Source: Roridomyces roridus | Taxonomy: Eukaryota; Basidiomycota; Agaricomycetes; Agaricales; Mycenaceae | Direction: 5' to 3' | DNA length: 64,000 bases | Assembly (NCBI GenBank): GCA_029378245.1 | Contig: JARKIF010000026.1 | Coordinates: 186,001 to 250,000, forward strand | Shown: positions 54,001 through 64,000 of the stretch, piece by piece | How positions within the stretch are numbered: the stretch's first letter is position 1 | How the letters are laid out: every line of letters starts with the position of its first letter | The notes under the pieces: generated by a model | What the model was told of the DNA's origin: nothing | Database searches by the model: none | What the model saw: the letters and a program-made list of their open reading frames with translations, nothing else | Made by a program: the position numbers and the translations under genes

Positions 54001-54959
54001 AGTCTCTCTCCCTTTCTCCTATCTATGTTCCAACGACGCTGAACGTTTCTCAGGTCATCGTCGAGACGACTAACCAGACGTATGCGTTCCCTGACGGGTC
54101 GTTGGCTCGTGGTGGGAATGTCATCACTGTGCTTCATGGTATGTCCTTGCTTGAAGGGACTGGTAAGTTGCTGACTTGAGATAGATAATATGGGAATGGA
54201 GGAAGCCCAAGCGAATCGTGAGTCCTTCTTTCCTACATTCTTGACCCTGAAATAATACACGCGTCTCTCAGAATTCACCGAGTGGTTAAAGACACCGCGG
54301 GGAATCCAAGGCTACTTCCTACTCGGCGGGACTTCGCAGCCACAGTGGAAGGTCCAAGGGAAACTCGGTGGGTTCCAAAGGTGCGTCCTCTCTAATCCCT
54401 CTCCACAAATCTCACACCGCCCAGCTTCCCGGACCGCGTGCGCGGGATCATGAACGAAGGCGGGTTCTTCGGCGATCGCGCGGGATGGCACCTCCCAGGC
54501 TTCGACGACTCAAAGTGGAACACCACCTCCCTCGCACAACCAATCTTGCAAGGCGCCGGTGTCAGGTACCTGCGCACGACGTTCGACCTCGACGTCCCGG
54601 CTGGCTACGACGTCAAGATGTCCCTGAACTTTCCGCCCTACGGGTCGGGCTCTTATCGAGTTTTCTTTTATGTGAATGGCTGGAATATGGGGAGGTATGT
54701 AGCCAATTTGGGGCCGCAGAGCCGGTTCGTGGTGCCCCAGGGGATATTAAATTATTCGGGGGTCAAGTGCGTTTTCCCCTTTGCATCTTGTTGAGTATTT
54801 AACCTTTTCAAGTACCCTCGTATTGGCGGTATGGGCCACCTCGAACGATGGCGCGCGTATTGACTCGTTGGATTTGACGGTGGATTCGATTATGGAGGGT
54901 GGGATTGGGCATGTGGCGACGAACAATCCGGGGTGGGCGAAGAGGGATTCGTTTTGAAA
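51022..54959 (+). CDS. Secreted beta-galactosidase, GH35
   Basis: Hydrolyses terminal beta-galactosides. MRLLLYLTLGVSLLAQQVLS is a signal peptide. Family blocks in order: FIIQGQRLYGWSAEFHFWRL, DILQKLKAAGFNGVSCYVHW, RHGPYINGETSAGGIPGRV, IVLVQVDNEYT (acid/base Glu in N-E-Y), DVYGLDSYP, LLYPEFQGGSF (nucleophile Glu in P-E-F), then jelly-roll modules with VWLNDVFLGATYG, KWNTTSLAQPILQGAGVRYL and RVFFYVNGWNMGRYVANLGP, ending GWAKRDSF. About 15 exons; roughly 1,000 residues, normal for fungal GH35. Many N-x-S/T sites fit secretion. VQVDNEY replaces the commoner VQIENEY, but the catalytic Glu is kept. Looks intact. Likely used on galactan side chains of plant cell wall. Confidence 0.92.
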
Positions 54960-55372
54960 TCTGAGCAACGAGTGTATGTATGTACGTACTACTTACCAAC
55001 AAAGTCTTTTCACGATTATACACTGGAGTCTGGCTGGTCCTTTGGTTGGGACTGCCAGAGGTGGGAGTTGTTTCATTCGCCAGATGACTCGCAGTTGACT
55101 CGCAGAGCAATTCCAACTCATGATCAGGAACAAAATGTTTTTAAAAAAAGCCTATTGAAAGAGCAACTGTCGATTCCCCAGCGGGCAGATCCGTGACAAT
55201 TCGCCGTTCGACTCGGGAGCTGCCCATGACATTGTGCATTGGTGGTCCTCAGTTTTTCCACGATCCGGAGCCGACGGACGGCAATCATTGCTTGTCGCAG
55301 CATGTTTGCACCGCATCAAACCACGTCGTCAACTTGTCTGCTCCCATCTTCCGCTTGGTACCGCAATCCACG
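54960..55372. other. Intergenic interval
   Basis: Only a T-arm-like word (GCCGTTCGACTCGGGAGC, about 55203) is notable. The last part is the promoter of the MYND gene. Confidence 0.4.
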
Positions 55373-57526
55373 ATGCATCCAGATCTACACAAACGCAATT
55401 TTGATCGCCTTCCTCTGTCTATCCGGGTGAGCGAATCCATTCCGGGCTGAACGGCATTCTTACGATCGACCTGAAGCGTCTGGTTTCTGCTGCGGCCGAA
55501 CCATCTCGCACCTTTGAGCAAGTAGAACGTGCCAGAATTGCCCTGGACGGCGGCGGGCAGAGTACTCGACAGCGTCTCGCCTATCTGCCCGTTTGGTACT
55601 ACAATCTGGACCCAGCCCGTATTCCCACCTCAGAGACGCTCGAGGTCCTCGCTCAGCATCCAACAGCAGTGGCCGATATCTCATCGGCGATCGTGTCTCT
55701 CGATGGTGTGTTTGATATCGAACCTCGTTGGGAGATTGTGCGGTCTCTCTGGCCTCGTTTCTGGCCCTGGATGCACTTCATCCATGTGCACTGGCAGTAT
55801 CTTGCAGCGTTTGGATTCCCAAGGCTCGGCAACCCATAAGAGTTCTACGTCAGCTACATGGCTTGCGTGGGCAGATTTCACAGGGATGCCAACTCGGAGA
55901 CCATCGAACTCATCACCTCGACGCCATTCTTCTGGGCGACCCTCGTAAAGGCGTGGTCCTTGCTCACTCAAGTGGAGGATCCCAGGGACCGCCCTATTAT
56001 GCTGAGCGGGATCGTGGAGTTTGCTGCCGACGCTGAGGTCAGCGAGCACCCCGAGCGACTGCAAGAGATGGTTGACGAAGCTGGGGGTTCCATTGACGAC
56101 CTTGCCTGCCTTGTCATCAATTACATTCATACAGTCCTCAAAAACGGGACCCACACCCACGATAATATGATCTACATCAACCGTCTGCTACTCTTCATAA
56201 ACGACGTTGACGGGCACACCTATGAGACGGGCGACCAAGGCCCTCTTGGACGCCTAACCTTTCGCTTGGCCGACCAGGGTTTTTTCCCCAAACTCATCAG
56301 TGCAGTTCCTGCCTTCTGCGAACTGGTGGAACCCGAAGTCGAGCGCATCGTGAGCCAGTGCATCAAATCCGTGACACGCATAGTCCACCACTTTGGACCC
56401 AGTCAATGGCTCGCCGAGCTGCTTGACCACGCATTCCTTCGAGTTTTGTTGTTGGTAGCTAGGAATTGTGTATCGCGCGGATGGAAGTCAAACGGCCGCG
56501 TCGACTTCTTCATGGAGACTGCGATACCCAGCGGCATGGTCTACTACCTTCCCCTCGTCGCGCTCAGGGCTGCGCTCCCACTGGTCAAAGACGTCGTTGA
56601 CCAACCTGTTTTCAAGAGAAGTGCAAAACTATCCGCGATGTGGGACAAGTGGCGTGTACCGCCCAGAACTTGAGAGTTCTGGAGCATTTGGACGGGCCTT
56701 CCTTTGTCGCATACAAGGCGTGTGATTCTACACAAGTATGTTGTTTTTCTCTTCATATCTGCGGTACTGAGGCCAAGTTGACACCCGCAGTGCCACACTA
56801 TCGCTGATGTTAAATCTATGGCTGGCCGGTGCGGTGGCTGCCGCGCATCCTATTACTGTTCGCCCGAATGCCAACGTTCTGATTGGAGGCATCTACATAG
56901 CAAGGATTGCGCCAACGACGGACATCTTCTTCTCAGTGAGAGTTTGGATTCTTCCTGACGTCGTGACGACTCTAACTGATCTGTCAGCGACACGAGCAAC
57001 ACTACCACCGCTTCAGCACCGGGAGCGTTGGTTTATTCGCGCTCTCATCCATGTCAAGTACAAGCAAGAACGCCGCTCGATCTGTGTCCAGCAGGTCAAA
57101 CTCCTTGCATCATGTGCCGAATTCGGTACCTCTGCGGCCCCTCGTCCCATACTGTTCACGCTCTTCGACTTTGCCTTTGCCCCGCCCGTGTTGGAGATCC
57201 ACAAGCTGGATCCGGGGGAACCAAGCCATCTGGAGCCCGAGCTTCCACAGGCGTCTTTGTTGGACCTGCAGAGCACCGAATGGAAAAATTTAGTGTCGCG
57301 CGCGGATACGGACCGGGGATATATGCAACTGCATGGGATGCGGCTCGTTGACGATGGGGGTGCTCGGATTTTGGTTATACCACTGAGAACGAATAGTGCG
57401 GCCGTCTACGAGGGTTTGGTCGGTCTCGCGGATAGGATGCGAGCGGGTGAGGTCACTGAGGAAGAGATGATGAGTGATGTGGACGCGCTCTTGGCCGGAA
57501 ACGCAGATGTTCTGGAGATTCATTGA
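55373..57526 (+). CDS. MYND zinc-finger protein, possible frameshifts
   Basis: Starts MHPDLHKRNFDRLPLSIR; exon 1 is 55373-55426 and exon 2 is 55477-55796. An apparent in-frame TAA at 55837 falls in a 57 nt intron (55797-55853, GTATCT...CAG) and joins HVHW to YMACVGRF. The long helical middle (LITSTPFFWATLVKAWSLL) is typical of agaricomycete MYND proteins. The finger is KACDSTQC-x10-GRCGGCRASYYC-SPEC-x9-HLHSKDC, with all eight zinc ligands. Two single-base frame breaks remain: one near 56653 before VLEHLDGPSFVAYKAC and one near 57015 before RERWFIRALIHVKY; neither fits an intron I can see. So the gene is either decaying or affected by sequence errors. The C-terminal part ends NADVLEIH. MYND fingers bind Pro-rich partners; the family's role in mushrooms is unknown. 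Confidence 0.7.
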
Positions 57527-57967
57527 TTCGGCGGTCAAATACTCAAAACTGATTTGTATGGTAGATGAACTGATTGGGAGGTTGCTCACCCCAGCTGTGC
57601 TGCAGAATACAATATATAGTCGTTGGATCATCAAAGTGCTGTGTTGGCCTGCTATGTTGAGCAACTCAGGTTTGATTTCGCTTTCAGCATGTACTCGAAA
57701 ATGACCCAGAGTGACTTGCGCCCATGGGCCTTCGATCGCAACTAGAATCCTCCACGTCGAAATTGAGGCCAACGTACCAGGACACTGACCATGGCTACAC
57801 ACTTGGGATGGTCACCAACTTCAGCCTCGGTTGTTGGGTGGAACAAACCCGTTCGATTCGGTGGCTTCCCATTATGTTCCATAGTGGACTTTTTTTTTAT
57901 GGATATATGTACATACAGAGACATGATGCTCGTCTTTCCCAAATCCCTGCCCAGCCCGTCTCTCTCC
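57527..57967. other. Convergent intergenic gap
   Basis: Gap between the 3' ends of the MYND and Kre9-like genes. It contains CCCGTTCGATTCGG at about 57848, another T-arm-like word. No other feature. Confidence 0.4.
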
Positions 57968-59364
57968 TTATCGCATCTCATGATACTCCGGCGGCGAAAG
58001 CGCCGTCACCTGATCGCGCAACCTCAACACCTCCTCTGCGAGCTCTTCGCGCGAGGGTGAGTGTTCGCCTGTATTTGACGTTGGCGGCGCGGAGCTGGAG
58101 GCAGCGGCGGGGGGTTGCCCGCGGAGGACTACTGGTGGACTTTTGGCGTTTGGATTTGGATCTGGATTTGACGGGGTGGTTTGGTCGGCCGTGGTAACAC
58201 TAGTACTACTTCCCAAGTGTCCTGGATCCCAACCGAAGGTCAGCATCTGCTTTTCAGGTACATGTTGTAAGACGCACCAGTTGGGCTCCCCCGAGCCGTC
58301 AAGAACCCAGATTTCTCATCGCCCAACTCGAACTGCTCAATCATAGCAGCACGGTTCATCCGCCGGCGCATGAACCACCACGCTAGGATTGAGAGCAATA
58401 TGACGACGAGCCCGCCGAGGACGCCGCCGACGATGGCGCCGACGGGAGGGTGGCTTGAGGCCTTTATGCTGGAGGAGCCGTGGTAAGGACACAATGCAGA
58501 TGCAAATAATTGAGTGTGAGATGGGACACGTACGGCGGCGGTTCAGTGGATGTTTGGGATGGGGCAGATGCAGCGGCGCTTCCAGAGATCAAGTGGGCGG
58601 TAGACGACCCCGAAGACCCGGAGGGTAAAAATAAGGGAGAACTGGGGCTGGTACTAGACAACGAGGAAGCGCCGCTCGTAGATAGTGCACTGGCACTGGT
58701 CGAAGAAAGATTGGCACTGGCACTCTCGCTCGCAGGGGTGCTTGCACTAGCCGACGACGCCCCCGTGATGGTCTTTTCGCCGGGATCTGCGAGAGTGAAT
58801 GGACTCGAAGCCAAGATGTTCTTGTTCGAGTCAAGGAATTGGAGTGTGTACCCTCTGCGATGCGTCAAAGTCAGAGGGAGACGGGATGGGACGGGACATA
58901 CGCCGGCGCGAGGAGGTTCGGAGAAAGTTGGATACTGTCGCTCCCAGCTGACGTCTGTACATCGACTGCAAGCGTCGTCGAGCCGAGGTTCTCTGCAGTC
59001 TGTCGATCGTCGGGACATGAGGACAGGGAAGAAGTGGACGGAAGAGCCGTACGGTGAAGAGCACGATGTCAAACTCTCTTCGCGGTTCGTCAGTCGATGA
59101 AGAATGCAGGAAAAGCTGGGGACGCACGGAAAATCCGTAGACACGCTCGTCCAAGTGATATTTATGGTGCTCCCCATACGCAGCCTGCGTCGGTCCCGTT
59201 ATCGTGATTCCCAACGCGCCGGACGCGTAGAACAAGAGAAGGAGGAAGGCTATCCTGTAGTCGAACTGTGTCAGGACGTGGGTAGACCGCAGATGGATGG
59301 ATGGACCGACAAAGCCTTTCTTGCTGGCGGCATGATGCGGGCAAAAGACAAGCAAGGGCCGCAC
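57968..59364 (-). CDS. Kre9/Knh1-like domain protein with C-terminal membrane helix
   Basis: Signal peptide (RIAFLLLLFYASGALG), then a Kre9/Knh1-type N-terminal domain: ITITGPTQAAYG, STINITWTSVSTDFP, FDIVLFT, TAENLGSTTLAVDVQTSAG, LSPNLLAPA and GYTLQFLDSNKNILASSPFT. This needs exons ending at 59128, then 59077-59053 (25 nt), 58999-58902 and 58854 onward. A long Ser/Ala-rich stalk follows, then one membrane helix (GAIVGGVLGGLVVILLSILA) and the stop-transfer WWFMRRRMNR. A 56 nt intron (GTGCGT...CCAG) joins SPTG to HLGSSTSV; the end is a coiled coil (EELAEEVLRLRDQVTAL) and PPEYHEMR. Between QAAYG and STINITW the frame is off by one at a GGGG run near 59172. The first Met is uncertain. Such proteins sit at the cell surface and are linked to beta-1,6-glucan. 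Confidence 0.78.
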
Positions 59365-60097
59365 GCCGCCAAGTCAGATCACTGACATTCAACTGACATT
59401 CCGCATCTGTTTCGTCCCCGGCATTGCACCGGCAGGTGATCATCTGTTGCTATGTGCTGTTGATGTGCTGCTCCGTTGTTGAGTTGTTCACCTTCTCTGC
59501 TCACGAGTGACGAGTGACGATGGGCAACTGTCAGGCAGGTTTTCATTTGAGCGGAGATTGATGGCGTAACGGCCGTCGGCTGCGGTCTGAGTAGATCGGT
59601 GACCATCAGAAAGGAAAAAGAGAGCGGAGGGAGCGGTTGCAAGCTGGCTCGCTCACAGGCGGCACAGAGTCTAGAGAGCAAGCGCAGACTGAAAGTTTTG
59701 GCAGTGAAAGGTCGATCAGCGATTGATCCGAGATCAACTGATTTCTGTCAATTTCCTTCTTCACCGCCGTGTCGTCCACAAGCCTGCCTGCAATCAGACC
59801 GTCCACCACGTTCTCTCCCGACTTTTTGGATCCGAAACGAATAAATCCGGTTTTCAGATGGACTACGCACCAGTCTAAGTAACCGTTGGTGAAGAACAAT
59901 GCTCCCCAGCGCTCAGCTACGGACTGGTCTACGTATCTTTTGCTTGGCAGACGATCCAATTGTCCTCACTTCTGTTCTTTCCTGCCAATTTCAAGCTGTT
60001 GTCCGTGGTATTCTTAATTGTCGGAGATTCACAGCAGTACAAGGCTGTGTACCTAGTTACACACGGTGCCTCTCTTCCGCTCTTCCACCATCTCACA
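59365..60097. other. Intergenic interval and NLR copy 3 leader
   Basis: No gene is supported in the first 500 bp. The last about 80 bp (TACAAGGCTGTGTA onward, CT-rich) resembles the leaders of NLR copies 1 and 2. Confidence 0.4.
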
Positions 60098-62654
60098 ATG
60101 CTGCGCCTCGACGGGGATCGTCCAGTTCGCCTTCAAACTCAGGGACCCGGCAACGTTCTACGCATTGAAGGAGATGGGCCAGTTCAATTCCAGAACAGCA
60201 CCTTCCAGAATGTCGCAGGAAACATGAATGTCTCTCATACGACGAACGTCGGGGAAAGCGGTGCGTGCCAATGGCTCGACTTTCGAGGTGCACACTGACT
60301 CCAATGAGGCCTCGACATTCTGCTCCGCGCCGTGTCTCTTGACGCAATGCACAACTCGGCTGAGCGCCCTGCGGATCCCTCCTGTCATCCAGGCACGCGA
60401 AGCGCGATATTGGAAGAGTTGGACAAATGGTCCTCCGAGCAACCCAGCGACAGCCTGATACTCTGGCTCCATGGCTGCGCCGGTATCGGCAAGTCCGCAA
60501 TCGCGCAGCAGTTTGCCGCGAGCTGTCATGACCGCGGTCAACTGGGCGGTTCCTTCTTCTTCAAGCGGGGGAGCGTCAGCCGCGGGACTTGGAGGAACTT
60601 GCTTCCAACTCTGGCCTATCAGCTTAGCGTCGCGTTCCCCCAACTCGGCCCCAGGATGCAGCTCGCCGTCGAGACGGACAAGCTGGTTCTTGGGAAAGCG
60701 ATGCACCACCAGCTGGAGAAGCTCCTAGTCCAGCCATTCAGACGCCCATCCCAGTTGGCGTTTCGCCCCATCCTGGTCATTGATGGATTGGACGAGTGCG
60801 AAGACCGTGGAGCGCAAACCACGCTCATACGTGCGCTGGTCGACATCTTGCGCTCCGGTGATGCGCCCGTCCATATCCTCATTTGCAGCCGCTCCGAGCC
60901 TCATCTTCGTGAGCTCTTTGAGGCTCCAGAGAACTCGGACGTCTGTCGGGGTCTCGAGATACGAGCGGATCATGCTGCGCTCGCAGATATTCGCCGGTAT
61001 CTTGCGGAGGGGTTTTCGCGAGTCCAGAAAATTCACACCGTCCGCGGAATGCTGCTGGATGACGGCTGGCCTGGGGAAAATACGATTGAACACTTGGTCA
61101 AGAAGTCGTCCGGAACATTCATCTATGTGTCGACCATTCTTCGCTACGTCGACGACGAATATTCACATCCTGCAGACCGACTCGACGCGGTTCTCAGTCT
61201 GGATCCCATTAGTCTAACTCCTCTCGACGACTTGTACACCCAAATCCTTTCCTCCATCCCCAACAAGTCGACACTGCTTCGCGTCTTGCATGCCGTTGCG
61301 AATCCAAGACGTCTAGACCCCGAACAAATCGATATTGTCCTTCGAATGCGGCGAGGAACGTCTCGTGCTATTTTACGCGGCTTACATGCTGTATTCTCTG
61401 TGCACCCCGTGCACACAGTTGGGTATCACAGACCGGCTGAATTACTACATGCCTCCTTTGGGGACTTTTTGATCGACTCGCAGCGGTCATTATCATTTTG
61501 TATATCGGGTGAAGACCTACTGAATACACTGGTGCATGACATGGCCCATGCTCTCTTGTCTGGTTCACTGGGGCCTGACGATTTCCAGTGAGTCGTGTCG
61601 ATTGAAATCAGCGAATACAAAAAATGAAATGTAAAACAGCTGGATCGCATGGGTCTTTCTGGAGCACTTTCCCGGAGTCCCTCCATCAGAGGGGTTGCTC
61701 CCCGTTTTTTGGACTGTCAATTTTCAGCATGAGGTATTCGCCCAAACCCCGCGTTGGAGGTCAACAGACCAGGCACAGACCGTTATCAGTTGGCTCGAGG
61801 TAAAATATGATTTCCTCGCAACTGTCGATGCTCAGTGCTGCAGCGATTCTCACCCGCACCACTGGACCTGATCAGAACTTGGCGCAATTTGTTCAAACTT
61901 GTGCTTGCATTCCAGTCCATTCCAGTCTGTTTCTTAACTCCTCCCCGTCGCTTCCGTGTGTTTGCTCATATTTCTCGTAGAATGCTGACAGTCCTCGAGA
62001 TTATCCCTCCGAGGTATTACATCCCCAGCATCTTCAAAACCCAGATCTCCTTTCCGTGTTGCGCATTTGGAATGTGCTATACCGGCTTCCCGAATCGGAT
62101 GTAGACTTAAACAACATCTTTGATGTTCTGGACTTACTCGCACTGAAATGGGATGCACTCGTGCCGCTTACCAAGGTATCAGGAGCCGATTCGGTGGATA
62201 TCAAGGCTATCCGAGAATTTCTCGAGGATCCTGATAAATGTGGTCCATTGTTCATGCCTCGAAAAGAAATCTTGCGTTTCGCAGCCCTCCAATGCATACG
62301 ACGCCTAAAGGACGATTCGCAAACGAACTTCACGGGGTTTCAATTTTCCAATACGCAAGTACCTATCTCTTCCCTCCGAACAGATTTTTAAATTGCAATA
62401 GGCATGAATGGATCTCACTATTGTGTCGTTGCAATCCAGATGCCGAGCTATTAGGGGCCCTCAAAGATCTCAACCTTGCGCAATGTTGTTCCGTGCTCGA
62501 ACTGCACACGGAGTATCACTTGTATCAGCATCAGTCCGGCCTTTTGCAGCCCAAATGGTTTGCCGCGATTGTGTTGTGGATTCGGGTGGGTCATGAATCT
62601 ATGGCAACGTTAACTGATCTGCTCAAAAATAAACGGCGTGCAGCGATCTGCTGA
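60098..62654 (+). CDS. NACHT NLR-like receptor, copy 3
   Basis: Exon 1 is 60098-60260, intron 1 is 48 nt, and the NACHT exon is 60309-61587. The N-terminal module reads LDGDRPVRLQ, then IEGDGPVQFQ, then FQNVAGNMNVSHTTN; Asp-to-Gly in the second repeat is the only notable change. Next are GLDILLRAVSLDAMHNS, CHPGTRSAI, Walker A GCAGIGKS, Walker B ILVIDGLDEC and HILICSRSE. Later exons encode LPVFWTVNFQHE, RFSPAPLDLIRTW, LLSVLRIWNVL, LDLLALKWDALVPLTK and HEWISLLCRCNPDAELL. After VLWIRV the family's last exon (SPPP...SWEQQ and polar tail) is missing; the frame instead runs into new sequence and stops at 62654. The donor before HEWISLL is weak (GGGTTTCAA). Nucleotides 61256-61876 are nearly identical to copy 2. 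Confidence 0.85.
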
Positions 62655-63040
62655 TTGTTCCGTGAACTGCCGTTTGATTTATCGTCGGCAGGCCTTCCCA
62701 GGACCCCGAACCCGTCCTGTCATGAGACCACTGTCATACTCTGAGCTCACCCCACGAGTAACTGTATACGCACCGACATCCGCAGTGAACAAGCTCGGTA
62801 TGACCACCTTGTTGCGGGTATCCACTCAAGCTCTGCCCCCGAACTCGTGGTGCCGAAACGTTTGTCGAGGTCGGGCACTGTTACAACGCCGCGGCGAGAG
62901 AGGTCCATTTTGTCCTATCTCTGAATCGTAAGGTACTGCAAGGCCCTAGTGCAATCGGCTTGTTTGAACTCTGGTACCGACATCCACACCGGCAAGTACT
63001 TGCCTTTTATTCAGAGGTTTTCTGACGTGAATACAGCTGC
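62655..63040. other. Breakpoint region between NLR copy 3 and the Cdc48 remnant
   Basis: NLR similarity ends at about 62590. This segment cannot be assigned to either neighbour; it may hold badly decayed Cdc48 N-domain sequence. Confidence 0.35.
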
Positions 63041-63995
63041 AAACCCAGTCAAGCGCGAAGACAAGCGGTCCAACCTTCTGCGATTACTTACCTTCGGTGG
63101 CTGCGGCATGCCGCTGGCTCAAATCCGTGAACTGGTCAAATTGCCTCTCCCTCATCCTCAGCTGCTTTAGTCTATCGCGCCTTCCTCATGTTCATACGGC
63201 GAACGGCATCGACGCCTTCTTCCTCATCAACGACCCCGACATCATGAGCAAGATGGCTGGGGTGGGATAGTGCAAACAATCTGCGCAAGGTGTTCGAGGA
63301 GGCAAGAACTCACGCGCCATCAGCTTTATTGACAAAATTGATCCGATGGAGCGTGAACGTTTGAACAGGTGCCGTGGATTTTTTTGTTCGTTGCTCAGAA
63401 TAATTTCTCATTACACTTTAGACCAACGGTGAAGTCAAGCACAGTCTCGTGTTCCAGCTCCTCACCCTCATGCACGGCACGCTCAAACATCGTCGTCACA
63501 GTGGCCGCCACCAACCGACTCAACTCCATCGACCCTGCTCTCCGGCGATTCGACTCGTTTCGACCGTGAAGCCGACAATGTTATTCCCCACCCGACTGTC
63601 TGTTATTCACACGAAGAACATTAAGCTTGCCGAGGACGTCGACCTGAAGCATCCTGCGGCACTCAACTTTCAAGGTTACGTCGGTTCCGATGTCGCTTCT
63701 CTGCGCTCTGAGGCTGCCATACAGCAGATTCCCTAGAAGATGTACCTCGTCGACCTGGACGAAGACGCCATCGTCACCAGAGTTGACGCGGTGCTCAGCT
63801 CACTCGACATCTTATGCTTCCCTATCAGCACGTCTGAAGACTGACCCACGATCATCTGGTCTCGAGAAGGTCAAGCAGGAGCTGCAAGAGGCCGTGCATG
63901 GAGTATACGTATCCCCACAAGTTTCCAAAGCACGGCATAGTGTCTTCCCCATCAAGGGCGGCCCACACTGTGTCACTGCCCACGGTATGGTTTGA
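63041..63995 (+). pseudogene. Degenerate Cdc48 (p97/VCP) pseudogene
   Basis: In shifting frames the sequence spells pieces of the AAA+ ATPase Cdc48: NPVKRED (end of N domain), GGCGMPLAQIRELVKLPL and PHPQLL, AFFLINDPDIMSKMAG, TNGEV and FQLLTLMHG, ARSNIVVTVAATNRLNSIDP followed by ALRRF, IHTKNIKLAEDVDL, GYVGSDVASLRSEAAIQQIP, LVDLDEDAI and GLEKVKQELQEAV (start of D2). At least five stops or frameshifts separate them. The segment that should contain the D1 Walker A (GPPGTGKT) is missing between PHPQLL and AFFLIN. Few introns seem to remain, so a processed copy is possible, though a short AT-rich gap near 63370-63420 could be an old intron. It runs to the window edge. Confidence 0.85.
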
Positions 63996-64000
63996 TGAAT

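Noticed and set aside
55797..55853. Nonsense codon killing the MYND gene
   Set aside because: The TAA at 55837 lies inside a 57 nt GT-AG intron whose removal keeps the family reading frame.

Overview
This is a 64 kb window of a filamentous basidiomycete genome, most likely an agaricomycete. The evidence is dense short GT-AG introns (about 45-65 nt), and gene families typical of mushroom-forming fungi: NACHT-type NLRs opening with a G-L-D-I-L-x-R-A / CHPGTR block, DUF6534-like membrane proteins, MYND-finger proteins, BTB proteins, a P450, a hybrid haem peroxidase and a Kre9/Knh1-like wall protein. I saw no tRNA or rRNA gene and no CRISPR-like array.

Layout. 0-3 kb: decayed transposon ends and a Copia gag fragment. 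3.0-5.7 kb: NLR copy 1 (+). 8.1-9.0 kb: Pho80/Pcl-like cyclin. 10.9-12.2 kb: single-pass membrane protein. 12.3-14.2 kb: repeats, including an inverted-repeat element carrying a gene scrap. 14.2-15.3 kb: BTB protein. 17.1-19.8 kb: NLR copy 2 (-). 22.3-24.9 kb: nitroreductase-like protein and an HIRWGD glycosyltransferase-like protein. 25.5-32.9 kb: an unidentified gene split by a hAT-like MITE that was itself split by a full-length Copia element. 33.4-35.8 kb: NLR copy 4 (-), only its 3' half. 36.7-38.5 kb: haem peroxidase (-), 3' end lost. 39.4-40.7 kb: SDR. 41.5-43.7 kb: interrupted DUF6534-like gene. 44.2-46.4 kb: P450. 48.2-50.6 kb: GT2 synthase. 51.0-55.0 kb: GH35 beta-galactosidase. 55.4-57.5 kb: MYND protein. 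58.0-59.4 kb: Kre9-like protein (-). 60.1-62.7 kb: NLR copy 3 (+). 63.0-64.0 kb: degenerate Cdc48 pseudogene.

The most distinctive content is the NLR family. Three copies have the same exon plan: a 54-55-residue N-terminal module with a two-fold pseudo-repeat, a NACHT NTPase exon, then several short exons encoding a conserved helical C-terminal region and a polar tail, with no WD40, ankyrin or TPR repeats. Copies 2 and 3 lie about 42 kb apart in opposite orientation and share a tract of about 620 bp with two mismatches, while their flanks diverge clearly, which points to recent gene conversion. The second notable structure is the nested insertion at 26-32 kb: both target-site duplications are readable, the two 296 bp LTRs are identical by eye, and the host reading frame would be restored if both elements were removed.

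The remaining genes look like ordinary secretory, cell-wall and metabolic functions and do not form an obvious cluster. All exon boundaries come from reading splice signals and frame continuity by eye. They are firm where the protein family is recognisable and approximate elsewhere.
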